From Streptomyces flavidovirens DSM 40150 (GTDB lineage: Bacteria > Actinomycetota > Actinomycetes > Streptomycetales > Streptomycetaceae): a stretch of DNA of 64,000 nucleotides. The stretch is from contig NZ_AUBE01000004.1 of NCBI RefSeq assembly GCF_000429085.1, forward strand, positions 248,001 to 312,000, given 5' to 3'. Both the position numbers and the translations under genes were made by a program. Below are positions 34,761-43,649 of this stretch, in pieces; position 1 is the first letter of the stretch, and every line of letters begins with the position of its first letter. The notes beneath the pieces were generated by a model, which ran no database searches, had not been told where the DNA came from, and worked only from the letters and a program-made list of their open reading frames with translations.

Positions 34761-36185
34761 TCATGCGGGCCGGCCCGGTTCGTGGGACCGCGCCGCGGCG
34801 ACCGGGGGGACGGCGTCCCCGCCCGGAACAGGGCCGCAGGAGCCGTCGCCCCCACGCAGTGGCGGGACGTTTCCTCTGGGGTCGGACTGTTCGTCCGAAG
34901 TGACCCGGTGGTGCCAGCCCTGGCGGGCCAGCGCCCTGGTGAGCGCCTCCACCATCCGCGGATCGAACTGTGTTCCCGCGCACCGCTCAAGTTCGCGCAG
35001 CGCCGTCGCCACCGGCCGCGCCCGCCGGTACGACCGCGTCGACGTCATCGCGTCGAACGCGTCCGCCACGGCGACGACCCGCGCGAACTCCGGAATCTGG
35101 CCACCCGCCAGCCCGTACGGATAACCGCTCCCGTCGAGCCGCTCGTGATGGTGCAGGATCGCCGCCCGCGCCTCCCCGAGAAAGCCGATGCCCCGGACCA
35201 TTTCGTGCCCGTACTCGGGATGCAGCTCGATGATCCGCCGCTCCTCGGGGGTCAGCGGCCCGTCCTTGCGGAGCAGCCGCGTGGGGACGCCGAGTTTGCC
35301 GACGTCGTGCAGGATGCCGGCGAAGCGCAGGACCTCGACGCGGTCCTCGTCCATGCCGATCTCGCGGGCGATCATCACGGAGGCGCGGCCGACCCGTTCG
35401 CTGTGCCCACGGGTGTACTGGTCCTTGATGTCGACCGCCTGCACGAGGGCGCGGATGGTCGCCTGGTGGGCGGCGCGCTCGCGGTGGTACTGCGCGAAGA
35501 CCCAGCAGGAGATGTACATGGGCAGCAGGACGAAGAGCGCGGCGAGCGCCCCGTACGGACTGCGCCAGAGCACCGCCATCATCAGCCCGGCGAGCCCGTG
35601 CACACAGTGCGGCGCCACCGACCGCAGCAGCAGCCCGCGCCACGCCGTACGCACGGGAAGCCGCTCAGCGGTGCAGAGGATGCCGCCGTCGAGGGCGGTC
35701 AGGACCAGGCAGAAGGCGAGGACGGCGGCCCCGGCGGGCAGCAGGACGTACGGAAAATCGGGCGCCGCACCGACCGCCCCGCCCCCCAGCGACGCACCGC
35801 CGTCCAGGAACGTGCAGACGTGCGCCGCGGCCCACGCGGCGAGCGCGAGCTGCGCCGCCCGCCAGGCCCGCCGTACCGCGCGCGGGCGCCGCTCGACATG
35901 GCCGACGAGCGCACCGGGTACGGCGACGAGCGCGGCGGCCGACGGCGGCAGCAGCAGTACGGCGGCGAACAGCACCGGGAAGAAGGAGCCCGCGCCGACC
36001 CGCACCGCACTCACGAGGAACGGCCGCCGCCCGAGCAGCTCGCACGCGGTGTAGAGGGCGGCGAGCAGCGCGGTGGTCGCCCAGGGGGTGCCGGCGCCCG
36101 GCCGCAGAGCGGGGAGCGCGCAGCAGACGGCCGCGACCAGCGCACACAGAATGTACGCACGCGCCGTCACTGATAGAGCTCTCAC
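34761..36185 (-). CDS. Membrane-bound HD-GYP phosphodiesterase
   Basis: The 474-residue protein has about six membrane helices in its first 225 residues and a complete HD-GYP domain: DIKDQYTRGHSERVG, LHDVGKLGVP, HPEYGHEMV and HHERLDGSGYPYGLAG. This family hydrolyses cyclic di-GMP, which in streptomycetes controls development through BldD. The C-terminal 60 residues are Gly/Pro-rich and disordered. GTG start at 36185. It precedes an HD-only paralogue. Confidence 0.88.
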   Translation of the reverse strand: MRALSVTARAYILCALVAAVCCALPALRPGAGTPWATTALLAALYTACELLGRRPFLVSAVRVGAGSFFPVLFAAVLLLPPSAAALVAVPGALVGHVERRPRAVRRAWRAAQLALAAWAAAHVCTFLDGGASLGGGAVGAAPDFPYVLLPAGAAVLAFCLVLTALDGGILCTAERLPVRTAWRGLLLRSVAPHCVHGLAGLMMAVLWRSPYGALAALFVLLPMYISCWVFAQYHRERAAHQATIRALVQAVDIKDQYTRGHSERVGRASVMIAREIGMDEDRVEVLRFAGILHDVGKLGVPTRLLRKDGPLTPEERRIIELHPEYGHEMVRGIGFLGEARAAILHHHERLDGSGYPYGLAGGQIPEFARVVAVADAFDAMTSTRSYRRARPVATALRELERCAGTQFDPRMVEALTRALARQGWHHRVTSDEQSDPRGNVPPLRGGDGSCGPVPGGDAVPPVAAARSHEPGRPA

Positions 36186-36349
36186 CGGCTTCGCTCCTGT
36201 TGTCCCGGTACGCCCGCCACAATTCGTGCGCCAGGCTAGCGAGTTGCCCGGAGCCGGAGACGACGAAGCGGCCGATTAGCACCTTCGAGTGATAATCGGC
36301 CGACTTCGCGACAAGCGATGAGGGGGAAGGAGCGGGGTGAGCGGGGAGG

Positions 36350-36676
36350 CTACGCCTCGTTGGCGGCGGCCGGCAGGTCGGCGGCCGTCGTGGCCGTCAC
36401 GTCCTGCTCGGGCACGGCCTGCCCCGACCGGATCAGGTCGATACGGCCCATGACCTTGGACCGCAGGTCGGCCGGTACGTCGTCACTGCCGCAGCAGCGC
36501 TTGACCAGCTTCTTCACAGCCTGTTCGAGGCCGTACTTCTCCAGGCACGGGGAGCACTCCTCGAAGTGCGACTCGAACTTCGAGCAGTCGCTGTCGGGCA
36601 TCTCGTGGTCGAGGAACTCGTAGAGATGATCCAGGACCTCAGAGCAGTCAGTCTCGTGCGGCTCTCCGCAGCTCAT
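36350..36676 (-). CDS. rsrA: Zinc-binding thiol-disulfide anti-sigma factor RsrA
   Basis: The 108-residue ZAS-family anti-sigma factor has the Hx3Cx2C motif in HFEECSPC plus further Cys residues (MSCGE, DCSEV, DCSKF, CCGSD). In S. coelicolor, oxidation forms a disulfide, releases zinc and frees SigR. The ATG at 36676 overlaps the sigR stop by four bases, so production is coupled to SigR. Confidence 0.95.
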   Translation of the reverse strand: MSCGEPHETDCSEVLDHLYEFLDHEMPDSDCSKFESHFEECSPCLEKYGLEQAVKKLVKRCCGSDDVPADLRSKVMGRIDLIRSGQAVPEQDVTATTAADLPAAANEA

Positions 36677-37332
36677 GAGCCCGAACCTTTCCCGTTGTTC
36701 GACTCGCCGGCACCCGCCGGGACCAGCCCGCGCTCACGTGCGTAGTCCTCCAGCATGCCGCGCAACTGGCGGCGGCCCCGGTGCAGCCGGGACATCACCG
36801 TGCCGATGGGTGTTCCCATGATGTCCGCGATCTCCTTGTACGCAAAGCCCTCTACATCCGCGAGGTAGACCGCGATGCGGAACTCCTCGGGGATTGCCTG
36901 CAGCGCGGACTTGACGTCCGAGTCGGGCAGGTGGTCGAGCGCCTGCGACTCGGCGGAACGCAGGCCGGTCGACATGTGCGACTCGGCGCGCGCGAGCTGC
37001 CAGTCCTCGATCTCCTCGGCACCACTGCGCTGAGGTTCCCGCTGCTTCTTCCGGTACGTATTGATGAAGGTGTTCGTCAGAATGCGGTAAAGCCACGCCT
37101 TCAGATTCGTACCTTCACGGAACTGGTGGAAGGACCCGTACGCCTTGGCATACGTCTCCTGCACCAGGTCCTCCGCGTCGGCCGGATTGCGCGTCATGCG
37201 CAGCGCGGCCGAGTACATCTGGTCGAGGAAACCCAGCGCGTCGCGTTCGAAACGCGCGTTGCGCTCGACGGTGCTCTCCTCCGCCGCCTGGCCGTCGTCG
37301 GTCCCTGTGTCGGTCCCAGTGACCGGACCCAC
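36673..37332 (-). CDS. sigR: ECF sigma factor SigR, thiol-oxidative stress
   Basis: The 219-residue ECF sigma factor has region 2 at about residues 30-95 ([40 protein letters not shown]) and region 4 near residues 150-195 ([20 protein letters not shown]). It directs thioredoxin, mycothiol and protein-repair genes in streptomycetes. The GTG at 37332 is chosen by similarity to S. coelicolor SigR. A longer product starting at 37497 is described separately. An exact sigma-R promoter lies upstream, giving positive feedback. Confidence 0.94.
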   Translation of the reverse strand: MGPVTGTDTGTDDGQAAEESTVERNARFERDALGFLDQMYSAALRMTRNPADAEDLVQETYAKAYGSFHQFREGTNLKAWLYRILTNTFINTYRKKQREPQRSGAEEIEDWQLARAESHMSTGLRSAESQALDHLPDSDVKSALQAIPEEFRIAVYLADVEGFAYKEIADIMGTPIGTVMSRLHRGRRQLRGMLEDYARERGLVPAGAGESNNGKGSGS

Positions 37333-37497
37333 CTCCTCCAACGCCGTGGCGGGGCCGAATGCGGACCCGCTCGAATCGGAGGATAGACGACGATCCTGCC
37401 CGGCCGCCGCCCGGCGAGGGGCGGCCTTGGCCGCACTGAGCACCGTCCACTCCAGGTCAGCGGTGTTCGAGCGGCTCGGGCAGATGGTCGATCCCAT
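37333..37497 (-). other. sigR: 55-codon N-terminal extension of the long form SigR'
   Basis: An in-frame ATG at 37497 adds exactly 55 codons ([20 protein letters not shown] onward) before the SigR GTG. S. coelicolor makes an unstable, stress-induced SigR' with a 55-residue extension, so length and position agree. The sigma-R promoter at 37548-37574 lies upstream of this start and could give a transcript carrying it. Confidence 0.75.
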
Positions 37498-37547
37498 GCG
37501 GCGGACTCCCTCTCCACGTACGTGCGGTGTATGTCGACGCACGCAAT

Positions 37548-37574
37548 AACAGAGGTGGGGCGCTCATCATTCCC
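37548..37574 (-). promoter_or_regulatory. Sigma-R-dependent promoter of sigR
   Basis: On the minus strand GGGAAT (37574-37569) and GTT (37550-37548) are separated by exactly 18 bases, the sigma-R consensus. It lies about 50 bp upstream of the SigR' start and overlaps the last codons of the neighbouring hydrolase gene. This corresponds to the autoregulated sigRp2 promoter. Confidence 0.85.
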
Positions 37575-38220
37575 GCAGCCCGTCGATCCAGTTCCCCACC
37601 GCGTCCGTGATCGTTCCGACGACCTCTTCCGAGGTGGTTCCCGCCTTCTTCGGTACGGCGAACCCGTGATCCCCGTAGGGCACCTCCACGAGGTCGTACG
37701 CCCCGTCGGGGAACTCCTCGGGCTTCCCGAAGGGATCGTTTCCGCCCTGTACGACCAAGGTGGGGACACCGGCGCCCAGCAGCTCGTCCGCCCGCGACTT
37801 CTCGGGCCGGCCGGGCGGGTGCAGCGGGAAGCTGAGGGCGAGCACGGCGTGCGCGCCCAGCTCGGCGGCGGTACGGCACGCCACCCGCGCCCCGGCGCTG
37901 CGACCGCCGGACACGACCGGCAGTCCGGGCCGGAGCAGGGCGGGCCACAGCCCGCGCCATCCGGCGTCCAGGGTCTTGGGCGCGGGGGCGACCTTCTTGC
38001 CCGCCACCCGCCAGGGCTGCTCCACCAGGGCAACACTCACTCCGCGCGCGGGCAGCGCGGCCGCGAGCCCCTGAAGGTCCCGCGCCCCGATCCCGCCGCC
38101 CGCGCCATGGCTCACGGCCAGCACGGCCCAGGGCGCCGGGGCCTCGGCCCAGGTGATGCGCGCCTGCCCGACGTCCGTCTCAACCGTCTCAACCGTCTCA
38201 CTGTGCGTCACGGCACCCAT
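37567..38220 (-). CDS. Alpha/beta-hydrolase family protein (KANL3/Tex30-like)
   Basis: The 217-residue protein has the hydrolase core: AVSHGAGGGIGARDL (oxyanion region), nucleophile elbow GGRSAGARVA (Ser in GRSAG), VVQGGNDPFGKPEEF with the acid, and a late His in PYGDHGF. A dienelactone-hydrolase-like esterase activity is plausible, but the substrate is unknown. The ATG at 38220 was chosen. The stop codon lies inside the sigR promoter, so read-through into sigR is possible. Confidence 0.82.
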   Translation of the reverse strand: MGAVTHSETVETVETDVGQARITWAEAPAPWAVLAVSHGAGGGIGARDLQGLAAALPARGVSVALVEQPWRVAGKKVAPAPKTLDAGWRGLWPALLRPGLPVVSGGRSAGARVACRTAAELGAHAVLALSFPLHPPGRPEKSRADELLGAGVPTLVVQGGNDPFGKPEEFPDGAYDLVEVPYGDHGFAVPKKAGTTSEEVVGTITDAVGNWIDGLRE

Positions 38221-38256
38221 CCTGCGCCTGCGGCGCGGCGTGCTCAATCACCGCCG

Positions 38257-38329
38257 CCCCCGCATCCCGGCCCGTCCGGCGTTTGAGGAGCGGGGCCCGG
38301 GGGCAGCGCCCCACCGCCCCCGGTGGGGG
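38257..38329. repeat. GC-rich streptomycete intergenic repeat element
   Basis: The interval between two codirectional genes contains GTCCGGCGTTTGAGGA followed by GCGGGGCCCGGGGGCAGCGC and further palindromic GC. This core is common between genes of many streptomycetes (recalled, not searched). It may form a hairpin after the gene at 38330-39145. Confidence 0.65.
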
Positions 38330-39145
38330 TCAGAACAGCGTCTCCACCTCCGGCGCAGGCAGCTCCTCCAGCAGCTCCGGCCCGTTGTTGCGCACGTTGC
38401 TCACAGCGGTGGTCACCGGATAAGCCCGCATCAGCCCGCCCGGCGGCGGCGCCACCAGCTCCTCCAGGGCCTCGATGTCCGTACGGGCCGGGTCCAGCCA
38501 CGCGTCCCACCGGTCCGGCGTCAGCATCAGCGGCATCCGGGGGTGGATGTCGGCCAGCGATCCCGGCCCGGCGGCCGGCGCGACCGCCAGCGGCGACTTC
38601 TCCGCCTCGGTGGTGATGACGGTGCACGTCACCCACCACGCCTGCGGATGTCCCTCCGGCAGCGTCGGGTCGCGCCAGAAGTCGTACAGTCCCGCCATCG
38701 CCATGACCGACCCGTCCGCCGGCGTCACGAAGTACGGCTGCTTTCGTGGCCGCTTCTTCTTCCCCTGCTCCTCCAGCCGCCGCTCGCCGGTCCCGGTGAC
38801 CCACTCGTAGTAACCGTCGGCCGGAATGAGGCAGCGCCGCGAGACGAACAGCCGCCGGAACGACGGCTTCTCGTGCACCGTCTCCACCCGCGCGTTGATC
38901 ATCCGTGCCGCGCCCTCGGGTGACTTCGCCCATGAGGGCACGAGCCCCCACTTCAGCTTTCTCAGCTGCCGAACCGGTTGCTTGTCCTGTGCGTCCTTCA
39001 CAGGACGCTCAAGTACGACGTGCACCTCCTTCGTGGGCGCCACGTTCCAGTCCGGTGCGAGCGCCTCCTTGGGCTCCCACTTCTGCACATCGAACAGCCC
39101 GACGAGATCCTCGGGCCTCCGGCTCGCTGCATACCGTCCGCACAT
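38330..39145 (-). CDS. SOS response-associated peptidase, YedK/HMCES family
   Basis: The 271-residue SRAP protein has the catalytic Cys2 immediately after Met (MCGRYAAS). Other markers are APDWNVAPTKEV, KWGLVPSWAKSPEGAARMIN, NARVETV, CLIPADGYYEW and the active-site His in IHPRMPLML. The family forms a covalent link with abasic sites in single-stranded DNA, protecting them during replication. ATG at 39145. It is divergent from the M50 gene, with only 49 bp between the starts. Confidence 0.93.
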   Translation of the reverse strand: MCGRYAASRRPEDLVGLFDVQKWEPKEALAPDWNVAPTKEVHVVLERPVKDAQDKQPVRQLRKLKWGLVPSWAKSPEGAARMINARVETVHEKPSFRRLFVSRRCLIPADGYYEWVTGTGERRLEEQGKKKRPRKQPYFVTPADGSVMAMAGLYDFWRDPTLPEGHPQAWWVTCTVITTEAEKSPLAVAPAAGPGSLADIHPRMPLMLTPDRWDAWLDPARTDIEALEELVAPPPGGLMRAYPVTTAVSNVRNNGPELLEELPAPEVETLF

Positions 39146-39194
39146 AAGTGCCAGACTGCCACGACTGCCCGCACCTCAAGGAGCCGCCCGGAAA

Positions 39195-39908
39195 ATGGAC
39201 AGCACCCAGCTCGGCGATCTGTGGGACCGCATCTTCGGTACGCAGCCCGATCCCGGCCAGTGGCTTGTGCTCGCAACGGCCGTCGCCGCACTCGCCGTCG
39301 TAGTCCCGCACCCCGTCTGGCGTCTGGCGCGCAACGCCATCACCATCGCCCACGAGGGCGGCCACGGCCTGATCGCCCTGCTCACGGGCCGCAGCCTGGA
39401 CGGCATACGTCTCCACTCCGACACCAGTGGCCTCACCGTCAGCCGGGGCAAGCCGACCGGCATCGGCATGATCCTCACGGCCGCCGCGGGATACACCGCC
39501 CCCTCGCTCCTGGGCGTCGGCGGCGCCTGGCTGCTCGCCGCCAACCACATCACGCTGTTCCTGTGGATCGCGACTGCCCTGCTGCTCGCGATGCTGGTGA
39601 TGATCCGCAACGCGTACGGCGCCCTGACCGTGATCGTCACCGGCGCCGCCTTCCTCCTCATCTCCTGGCTGACGGCCCCGCAGGTGCAGGCGGCCTTCGC
39701 CTACGCCGCCGTCTGGTTCATGCTCATCGGTGGCATCCGACCCGCCTTCGAGCTCCAGTCGAAGCGCCGTCACGGCGGCGCCCCGGACTCGGACGCCGAC
39801 CAGCTGTCGCGGCTCACGCACGTACCGGCCCTGGTGTGGCTGTTGTTCTTCCACACGGTGTCGGTCTGCGCGCTGCTGGGCGGCGGCCGCTGGCTGCTCG
39901 GGCTGTGA
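39195..39908 (+). CDS. M50-family membrane metallopeptidase
   Basis: The 237-residue protein has about six membrane helices. The zinc motif is AHEGGHGLIALLTGRSLDG at about residues 53-70, with HEGGH in place of HExxH (both His and the Glu are conserved). This is an M50B-like intramembrane protease without PDZ domain. Substrate unknown. The ATG at 39195 precedes the first helix. A longer frame from upstream would overlap the divergent SRAP gene. Confidence 0.82.
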   Translation: MDSTQLGDLWDRIFGTQPDPGQWLVLATAVAALAVVVPHPVWRLARNAITIAHEGGHGLIALLTGRSLDGIRLHSDTSGLTVSRGKPTGIGMILTAAAGYTAPSLLGVGGAWLLAANHITLFLWIATALLLAMLVMIRNAYGALTVIVTGAAFLLISWLTAPQVQAAFAYAAVWFMLIGGIRPAFELQSKRRHGGAPDSDADQLSRLTHVPALVWLLFFHTVSVCALLGGGRWLLGL

Positions 39909-40013
39909 ACCCGCCGTTACTGCGCGCAGCACACGAGCACCAATGAGTTACGCCCCGGTTTCGCCACATTTGATCAAGATCCGGGTTCCCCGCGAGCCAT
40001 TAAAGTGATGGCC

Positions 40014-41357
40014 ATGACCGAAAGCCCCGTGCACCCCGCCCTCTGGCCCGCCCCCCGCGCGAGCGAAGCCGTCGACGCGACCGTCACCGTGCCCGGATCG
40101 AAATCGGTCACCAACCGTGCTCTCGTCCTGGCCTCCCTCGCCGCCGAGCCCGGCTGGCTGCGCCACCCGCTGCGCTCCCGCGACACCCTGCTGATGGCCG
40201 ACGCGCTGCGCGCGATGGGCGTCGGCATCGAGGAGACCGTGTCGTCCAGCTCGTCCGCCACGGGCGAGCTCGACGGCTCCGGCGAGGCCTGGCGCGTCAT
40301 CCCGGCGGGTCTGCACGGCCCGGCCACGGTCGACGTCGGCAACGCGGGCACGGTGATGCGCTTCCTGCCGCCCGTCGCGGCGCTCGCCGACGGCGACGTC
40401 CGTTTCGACGGCGATCCCCGTTCGTACGAACGCCCCCTCGGCGCGGTCATCGAGGCGCTGCGCACCCTCGGCGCCCGTATCGACGACGACGGCCGCGGCG
40501 CGCTCCCGCTGACCGTGCACGGCAGCGGCGCACTGGACGGCGGAGCGGTCGACATCGACGCGTCCTCGTCCTCGCAGTTCGTGAGCGCGCTCCTGCTGTC
40601 CGCCCCGCGCTTCAACCAGGGCGTGGAGGTACGTCACACCGGCGCCACCCTCCCCTCCATGCCGCACATCCTGATGACCGTCGACATGCTGCGCGCGGTC
40701 GGCGCCCAGGTCGACACCCCCGAGTCCGGCGGTGAGCCCAACGTCTGGCGGGTCTCCCCCGGCGCCCTGCTCGGCCGCGACCTGACCATCGAGCCCGACC
40801 TGTCCAACGCCCAGCCGTTCCTCGCCGCCGCCCTGATCACCGGCGGCCGCGTCACCATCCCCGACTGGCCCGAGCGCACCACTCAGCCGGGTGACGCGCT
40901 GCGCGAGATCTTCACCGAGATGGGCGGTTCCTGCGAGCTCACCGAGCAGGGCCTCACCTTCACCGGTACGGGCACCGTCCGCGGCATCGACGTGGATCTG
41001 AGTGACGTCGGCGAGCTGACCCCCGGCATCGCGGCGGTCGCGGCCCTGGCCGACTCCGAGTCCGTCCTGCGCGGCGTCGCGCACCTGCGGCTGCACGAGA
41101 CCGACCGGCTGGCCGCCCTCACCAGGGAGATCAACGCGCTCGGCGGCGACGTCACCGAGACCGAGGACGGGCTGCGCATCCGGCCGCGCCGCCTGCACGG
41201 CGGGACGTTCCACACGTACCACGACCACCGCATGGCGACCGCGGGCGCGATCATCGGCCTCGCCGTCAAGGACGTACAGATCGAGAACGTGGCGACCACC
41301 GCCAAGACACTGCCCGACTTCCCGCAGATGTGGACCGGAATGCTCGACGGAAACTGA
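40014..41357 (+). CDS. aroA: 3-phosphoshikimate 1-carboxyvinyltransferase (EPSP synthase)
   Basis: The 447-residue enzyme makes EPSP in the shikimate pathway. Signatures include [58 protein letters not shown] and [15 protein letters not shown]. Three clustered starts exist (GTG 40005, ATG 40008, ATG 40014). The last gives the family N-terminus [14 protein letters not shown]. No clear ribosome site is seen. rsgA follows 14 bp downstream. Confidence 0.94.
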   Translation: MTESPVHPALWPAPRASEAVDATVTVPGSKSVTNRALVLASLAAEPGWLRHPLRSRDTLLMADALRAMGVGIEETVSSSSSATGELDGSGEAWRVIPAGLHGPATVDVGNAGTVMRFLPPVAALADGDVRFDGDPRSYERPLGAVIEALRTLGARIDDDGRGALPLTVHGSGALDGGAVDIDASSSSQFVSALLLSAPRFNQGVEVRHTGATLPSMPHILMTVDMLRAVGAQVDTPESGGEPNVWRVSPGALLGRDLTIEPDLSNAQPFLAAALITGGRVTIPDWPERTTQPGDALREIFTEMGGSCELTEQGLTFTGTGTVRGIDVDLSDVGELTPGIAAVAALADSESVLRGVAHLRLHETDRLAALTREINALGGDVTETEDGLRIRPRRLHGGTFHTYHDHRMATAGAIIGLAVKDVQIENVATTAKTLPDFPQMWTGMLDGN

Positions 41358-41371
41358 CGGGGCCTGACGAC

Positions 41372-42382
41372 ATGCGCCGCTACGGCAAGAACCCCGACGA
41401 GGACGACATCCGGATCCGCCCGAACCGCAAGGGCAACCGGCCTCGCACCCATACCCGCCCCAAGCACGAGGACGCCGTCGAAGGCTTCGTCGTGACCGTC
41501 GACCGTGGCCGCATCACCTGCCTCGTCGACGACCGTACGGTGATCGCGATGAAGGCCCGCGAGCTGGGCCGCAAGTCCGTCGTCGTGGGTGACCGGGTCG
41601 CCATCGTCGGCGACCTGACGGGCGACAAGGACACCCTGGCCCGCATCGTCCGGGTCGAGCCGCGCCGCTCGGTGCTGCGCCGTACCGCCGACGACGACGA
41701 TCCGTTCGAGCGGGTGGTCGTTGCCAACGCCGACCAGCTGGCGATCGTCACCGCGCTGGCCGACCCCGAGCCGCGCCCGCGCATGATCGACCGCTGCCTG
41801 GTCGCGGCGTACGACGCCGGGCTCACTCCGCTCCTCGTGCTGACCAAGGCGGACCTGGCCCCGGCGGACACCCTCCTGAACGCCTACCGGCCGCTCGGCG
41901 TCCCCTACGTCGTGACCAGCCGCGAGGAGCTGGAGAACGGCGCGGCGACCGAGCTGGTGCGCAAGCACCTCGAGGACAAGGTGACGGCTTTCGTCGGCCA
42001 CTCGGGCGTCGGCAAGACGACCTTGGTCAACACGCTCGTACCGAAGGACCTCTGGCGTACGACCGGCGTCGTCAACGCGGTCACGGGCCGCGGCCGGCAC
42101 ACCACCACCTCGGCGCTCGCGCTGCCGCTCACGGGCGTGCCCGGCTGGGTGATCGACACCCCCGGCGTCCGTTCCTTCGGGCTGAACCACGTGGACCCGT
42201 CGCGCGTCATCCTCGCCTTCCCCGACCTGGAGCCGGGGACGGAGAGCTGCCCGCGCGGCTGCAGCCACGACGAGGCGGAGTGCGCGCTGGACCAGTGGGT
42301 GGCCGACGGTCACGCCGACCCGGCCAGGCTGGACTCGCTGCGCCGGCTGCTGGCCACGCGCGAGCGGCGCGAAGGCGACTGA
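41372..42382 (+). CDS. rsgA: Ribosome small subunit-dependent GTPase A
   Basis: The 336-residue circularly permuted GTPase assists 30S maturation. An N-terminal OB fold is followed by the GTPase motifs in permuted order: LTKADLAP (G4), GHSGVGKTTLVN (G1) and IDTPGVRSFG (G3). A C-terminal zinc knuckle CPRGCSHDEAEC follows. It is 14 bp downstream of aroA and probably cotranscribed. ATG at 41372. Confidence 0.93.
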   Translation: MRRYGKNPDEDDIRIRPNRKGNRPRTHTRPKHEDAVEGFVVTVDRGRITCLVDDRTVIAMKARELGRKSVVVGDRVAIVGDLTGDKDTLARIVRVEPRRSVLRRTADDDDPFERVVVANADQLAIVTALADPEPRPRMIDRCLVAAYDAGLTPLLVLTKADLAPADTLLNAYRPLGVPYVVTSREELENGAATELVRKHLEDKVTAFVGHSGVGKTTLVNTLVPKDLWRTTGVVNAVTGRGRHTTTSALALPLTGVPGWVIDTPGVRSFGLNHVDPSRVILAFPDLEPGTESCPRGCSHDEAECALDQWVADGHADPARLDSLRRLLATRERREGD

Positions 42383-42473
42383 CCGCGTCACGTTTACGCC
42401 TGTTGGCGTCTGGTAAGTGCATAATCGCACCGAGTCAGACGAAGCAGTCACCGACGCGGGGAGGCGACCGACC

Positions 42474-42797
42474 ATGGCGTGGCTGCTGGTGATCGTGGCG
42501 GGACTGCTGGAGACCGGCTTCGCCGTGTGCCTGAAGCTGTCCCACGGGTTCACCCGGCTCTGGCCGACGGTCGCCTTCGCCGCGTTCGCGCTGGGCAGCT
42601 TCGGCCTGCTGACGCTCGCGCTGAAGAAGCTCGACGTGGGACCGGCGTACGCGGTGTGGACCGGCATCGGCGCCGCCGGCACCGCGATCTACGGGATGGT
42701 CTTCCTCGGCGATGTGGTCTCGACGCTGAAGCTGGTCTCGATCTCGTTGGTGATCATCGGCGTCATCGGGCTCCAGCTCTCGGGCTCGGCCCACTGA
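42474..42797 (+). CDS. Small multidrug resistance (SMR) family transporter
   Basis: The 107-residue protein has four membrane helices and the conserved Glu14 in IVAGLLETGFAVCLKLSHGF. The sequence after it (GFTRLWPT) and GPAYAVWTGIGAAGTAIYG resemble SugE/Gdx guanidinium exporters more than EmrE. SMR proteins often work as dimers. The last 35 bp overlap the convergent TetR gene. I looked for a guanidine riboswitch upstream and did not find a convincing one. Confidence 0.9.
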   Translation: MAWLLVIVAGLLETGFAVCLKLSHGFTRLWPTVAFAAFALGSFGLLTLALKKLDVGPAYAVWTGIGAAGTAIYGMVFLGDVVSTLKLVSISLVIIGVIGLQLSGSAH

Positions 42798-43491
42798 CGC
42801 CGCGCCCCGGCCCGCCGTGACCCGCCCCGCCGAGGGCGGTCCGCAGGAGCCGCGCGAAGTCGTCCACCGACGCGGTGGGTGCGACGACGTACGAGAGCGC
42901 GAGGCGGACGGTCAGCTCGCAGCGGTGCGCGATGTCCGCTGCCTCCGCCTTCGTACGTCCGGTCCCGAGCGCGGCAAGCGCCCTGTCCCGTACCGCCGCG
43001 AGCAGCTCGGCGGGCCCCGGTGAACCGTCGTCGGCCCGGCGCTGGGCGGGCACCGGGGGCACCGAGACGCTGAGGGTGTACCTCGCGGGGCGAGGCGCGG
43101 GCAGCCGCTCGCCCCAGCAGCCGGTGAGCAGGGCGCGCACGAGCGGACTGGTGCGGGCGGCGCCGACGGTCCACTCGGCGACGGCCACGAGCCGGTCATG
43201 GACGCCCGGCGTCCGCGCGGCCGCCGGGCCGACGGTCCGGTCTGCTGTCCGGCTGCCTGTCCGGTGGGCGGTCCCGCCGGCCAGCGCCCGCTCGACGCCC
43301 GCCAGATAGCCGTCGGTCTCACGGCGCACCAGCGCGCGGGCGAGGCCGTCCTTGCTGCCGAACTCGTTGTAGAGGGTCTGCCGCGAGACACCGGCCGCCG
43401 CGGCCACGTCGACCATCCGCACCCCGGACCAGGGCCGGCCCGCGAGCGCGGTGAGGGCGGCGTCCAACACGGCCTCTCGCGCTGTGGGCAT
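42763..43491 (-). CDS. TetR-family transcriptional regulator
   Basis: The 242-residue protein has an N-terminal HTH (VRMVDVAAAAGVSRQTLYNE, then FGSKDGLARALVRRETDGYL) and an Ala/Arg-rich effector domain with an unusual Thr/Arg stretch at about residues 72-95. It is convergent with the SMR gene (35-bp overlap), a common arrangement for a regulator and its transporter, and divergent from hisN (158 bp). Ligand unknown. Confidence 0.88.
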   Translation of the reverse strand: MPTAREAVLDAALTALAGRPWSGVRMVDVAAAAGVSRQTLYNEFGSKDGLARALVRRETDGYLAGVERALAGGTAHRTGSRTADRTVGPAAARTPGVHDRLVAVAEWTVGAARTSPLVRALLTGCWGERLPAPRPARYTLSVSVPPVPAQRRADDGSPGPAELLAAVRDRALAALGTGRTKAEAADIAHRCELTVRLALSYVVAPTASVDDFARLLRTALGGAGHGGPGRGVSGPSPRAGAR

Positions 43492-43649
43492 CGCGTTGCC
43501 TCCCCGGCTGCTCCGGTCTCAGGGTTGACGCGCCGCCGGGCACTGTCAATGGCCCGCGCGCCGTGGCGTCCGGCGCGTACGGAGGCGGGACCAGGCCCGC
43601 ACAGCGAGACCGTGTGGTTTGGGCACAACGCGGTCGATACTGTTCAGTC

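Noticed and set aside
42383..42473. Possible guanidine riboswitch before the SMR transporter
   Set aside because: SugE-like SMR genes often have one, but only one ACGR loop candidate (GACGAAG) was seen and no paired hairpins.
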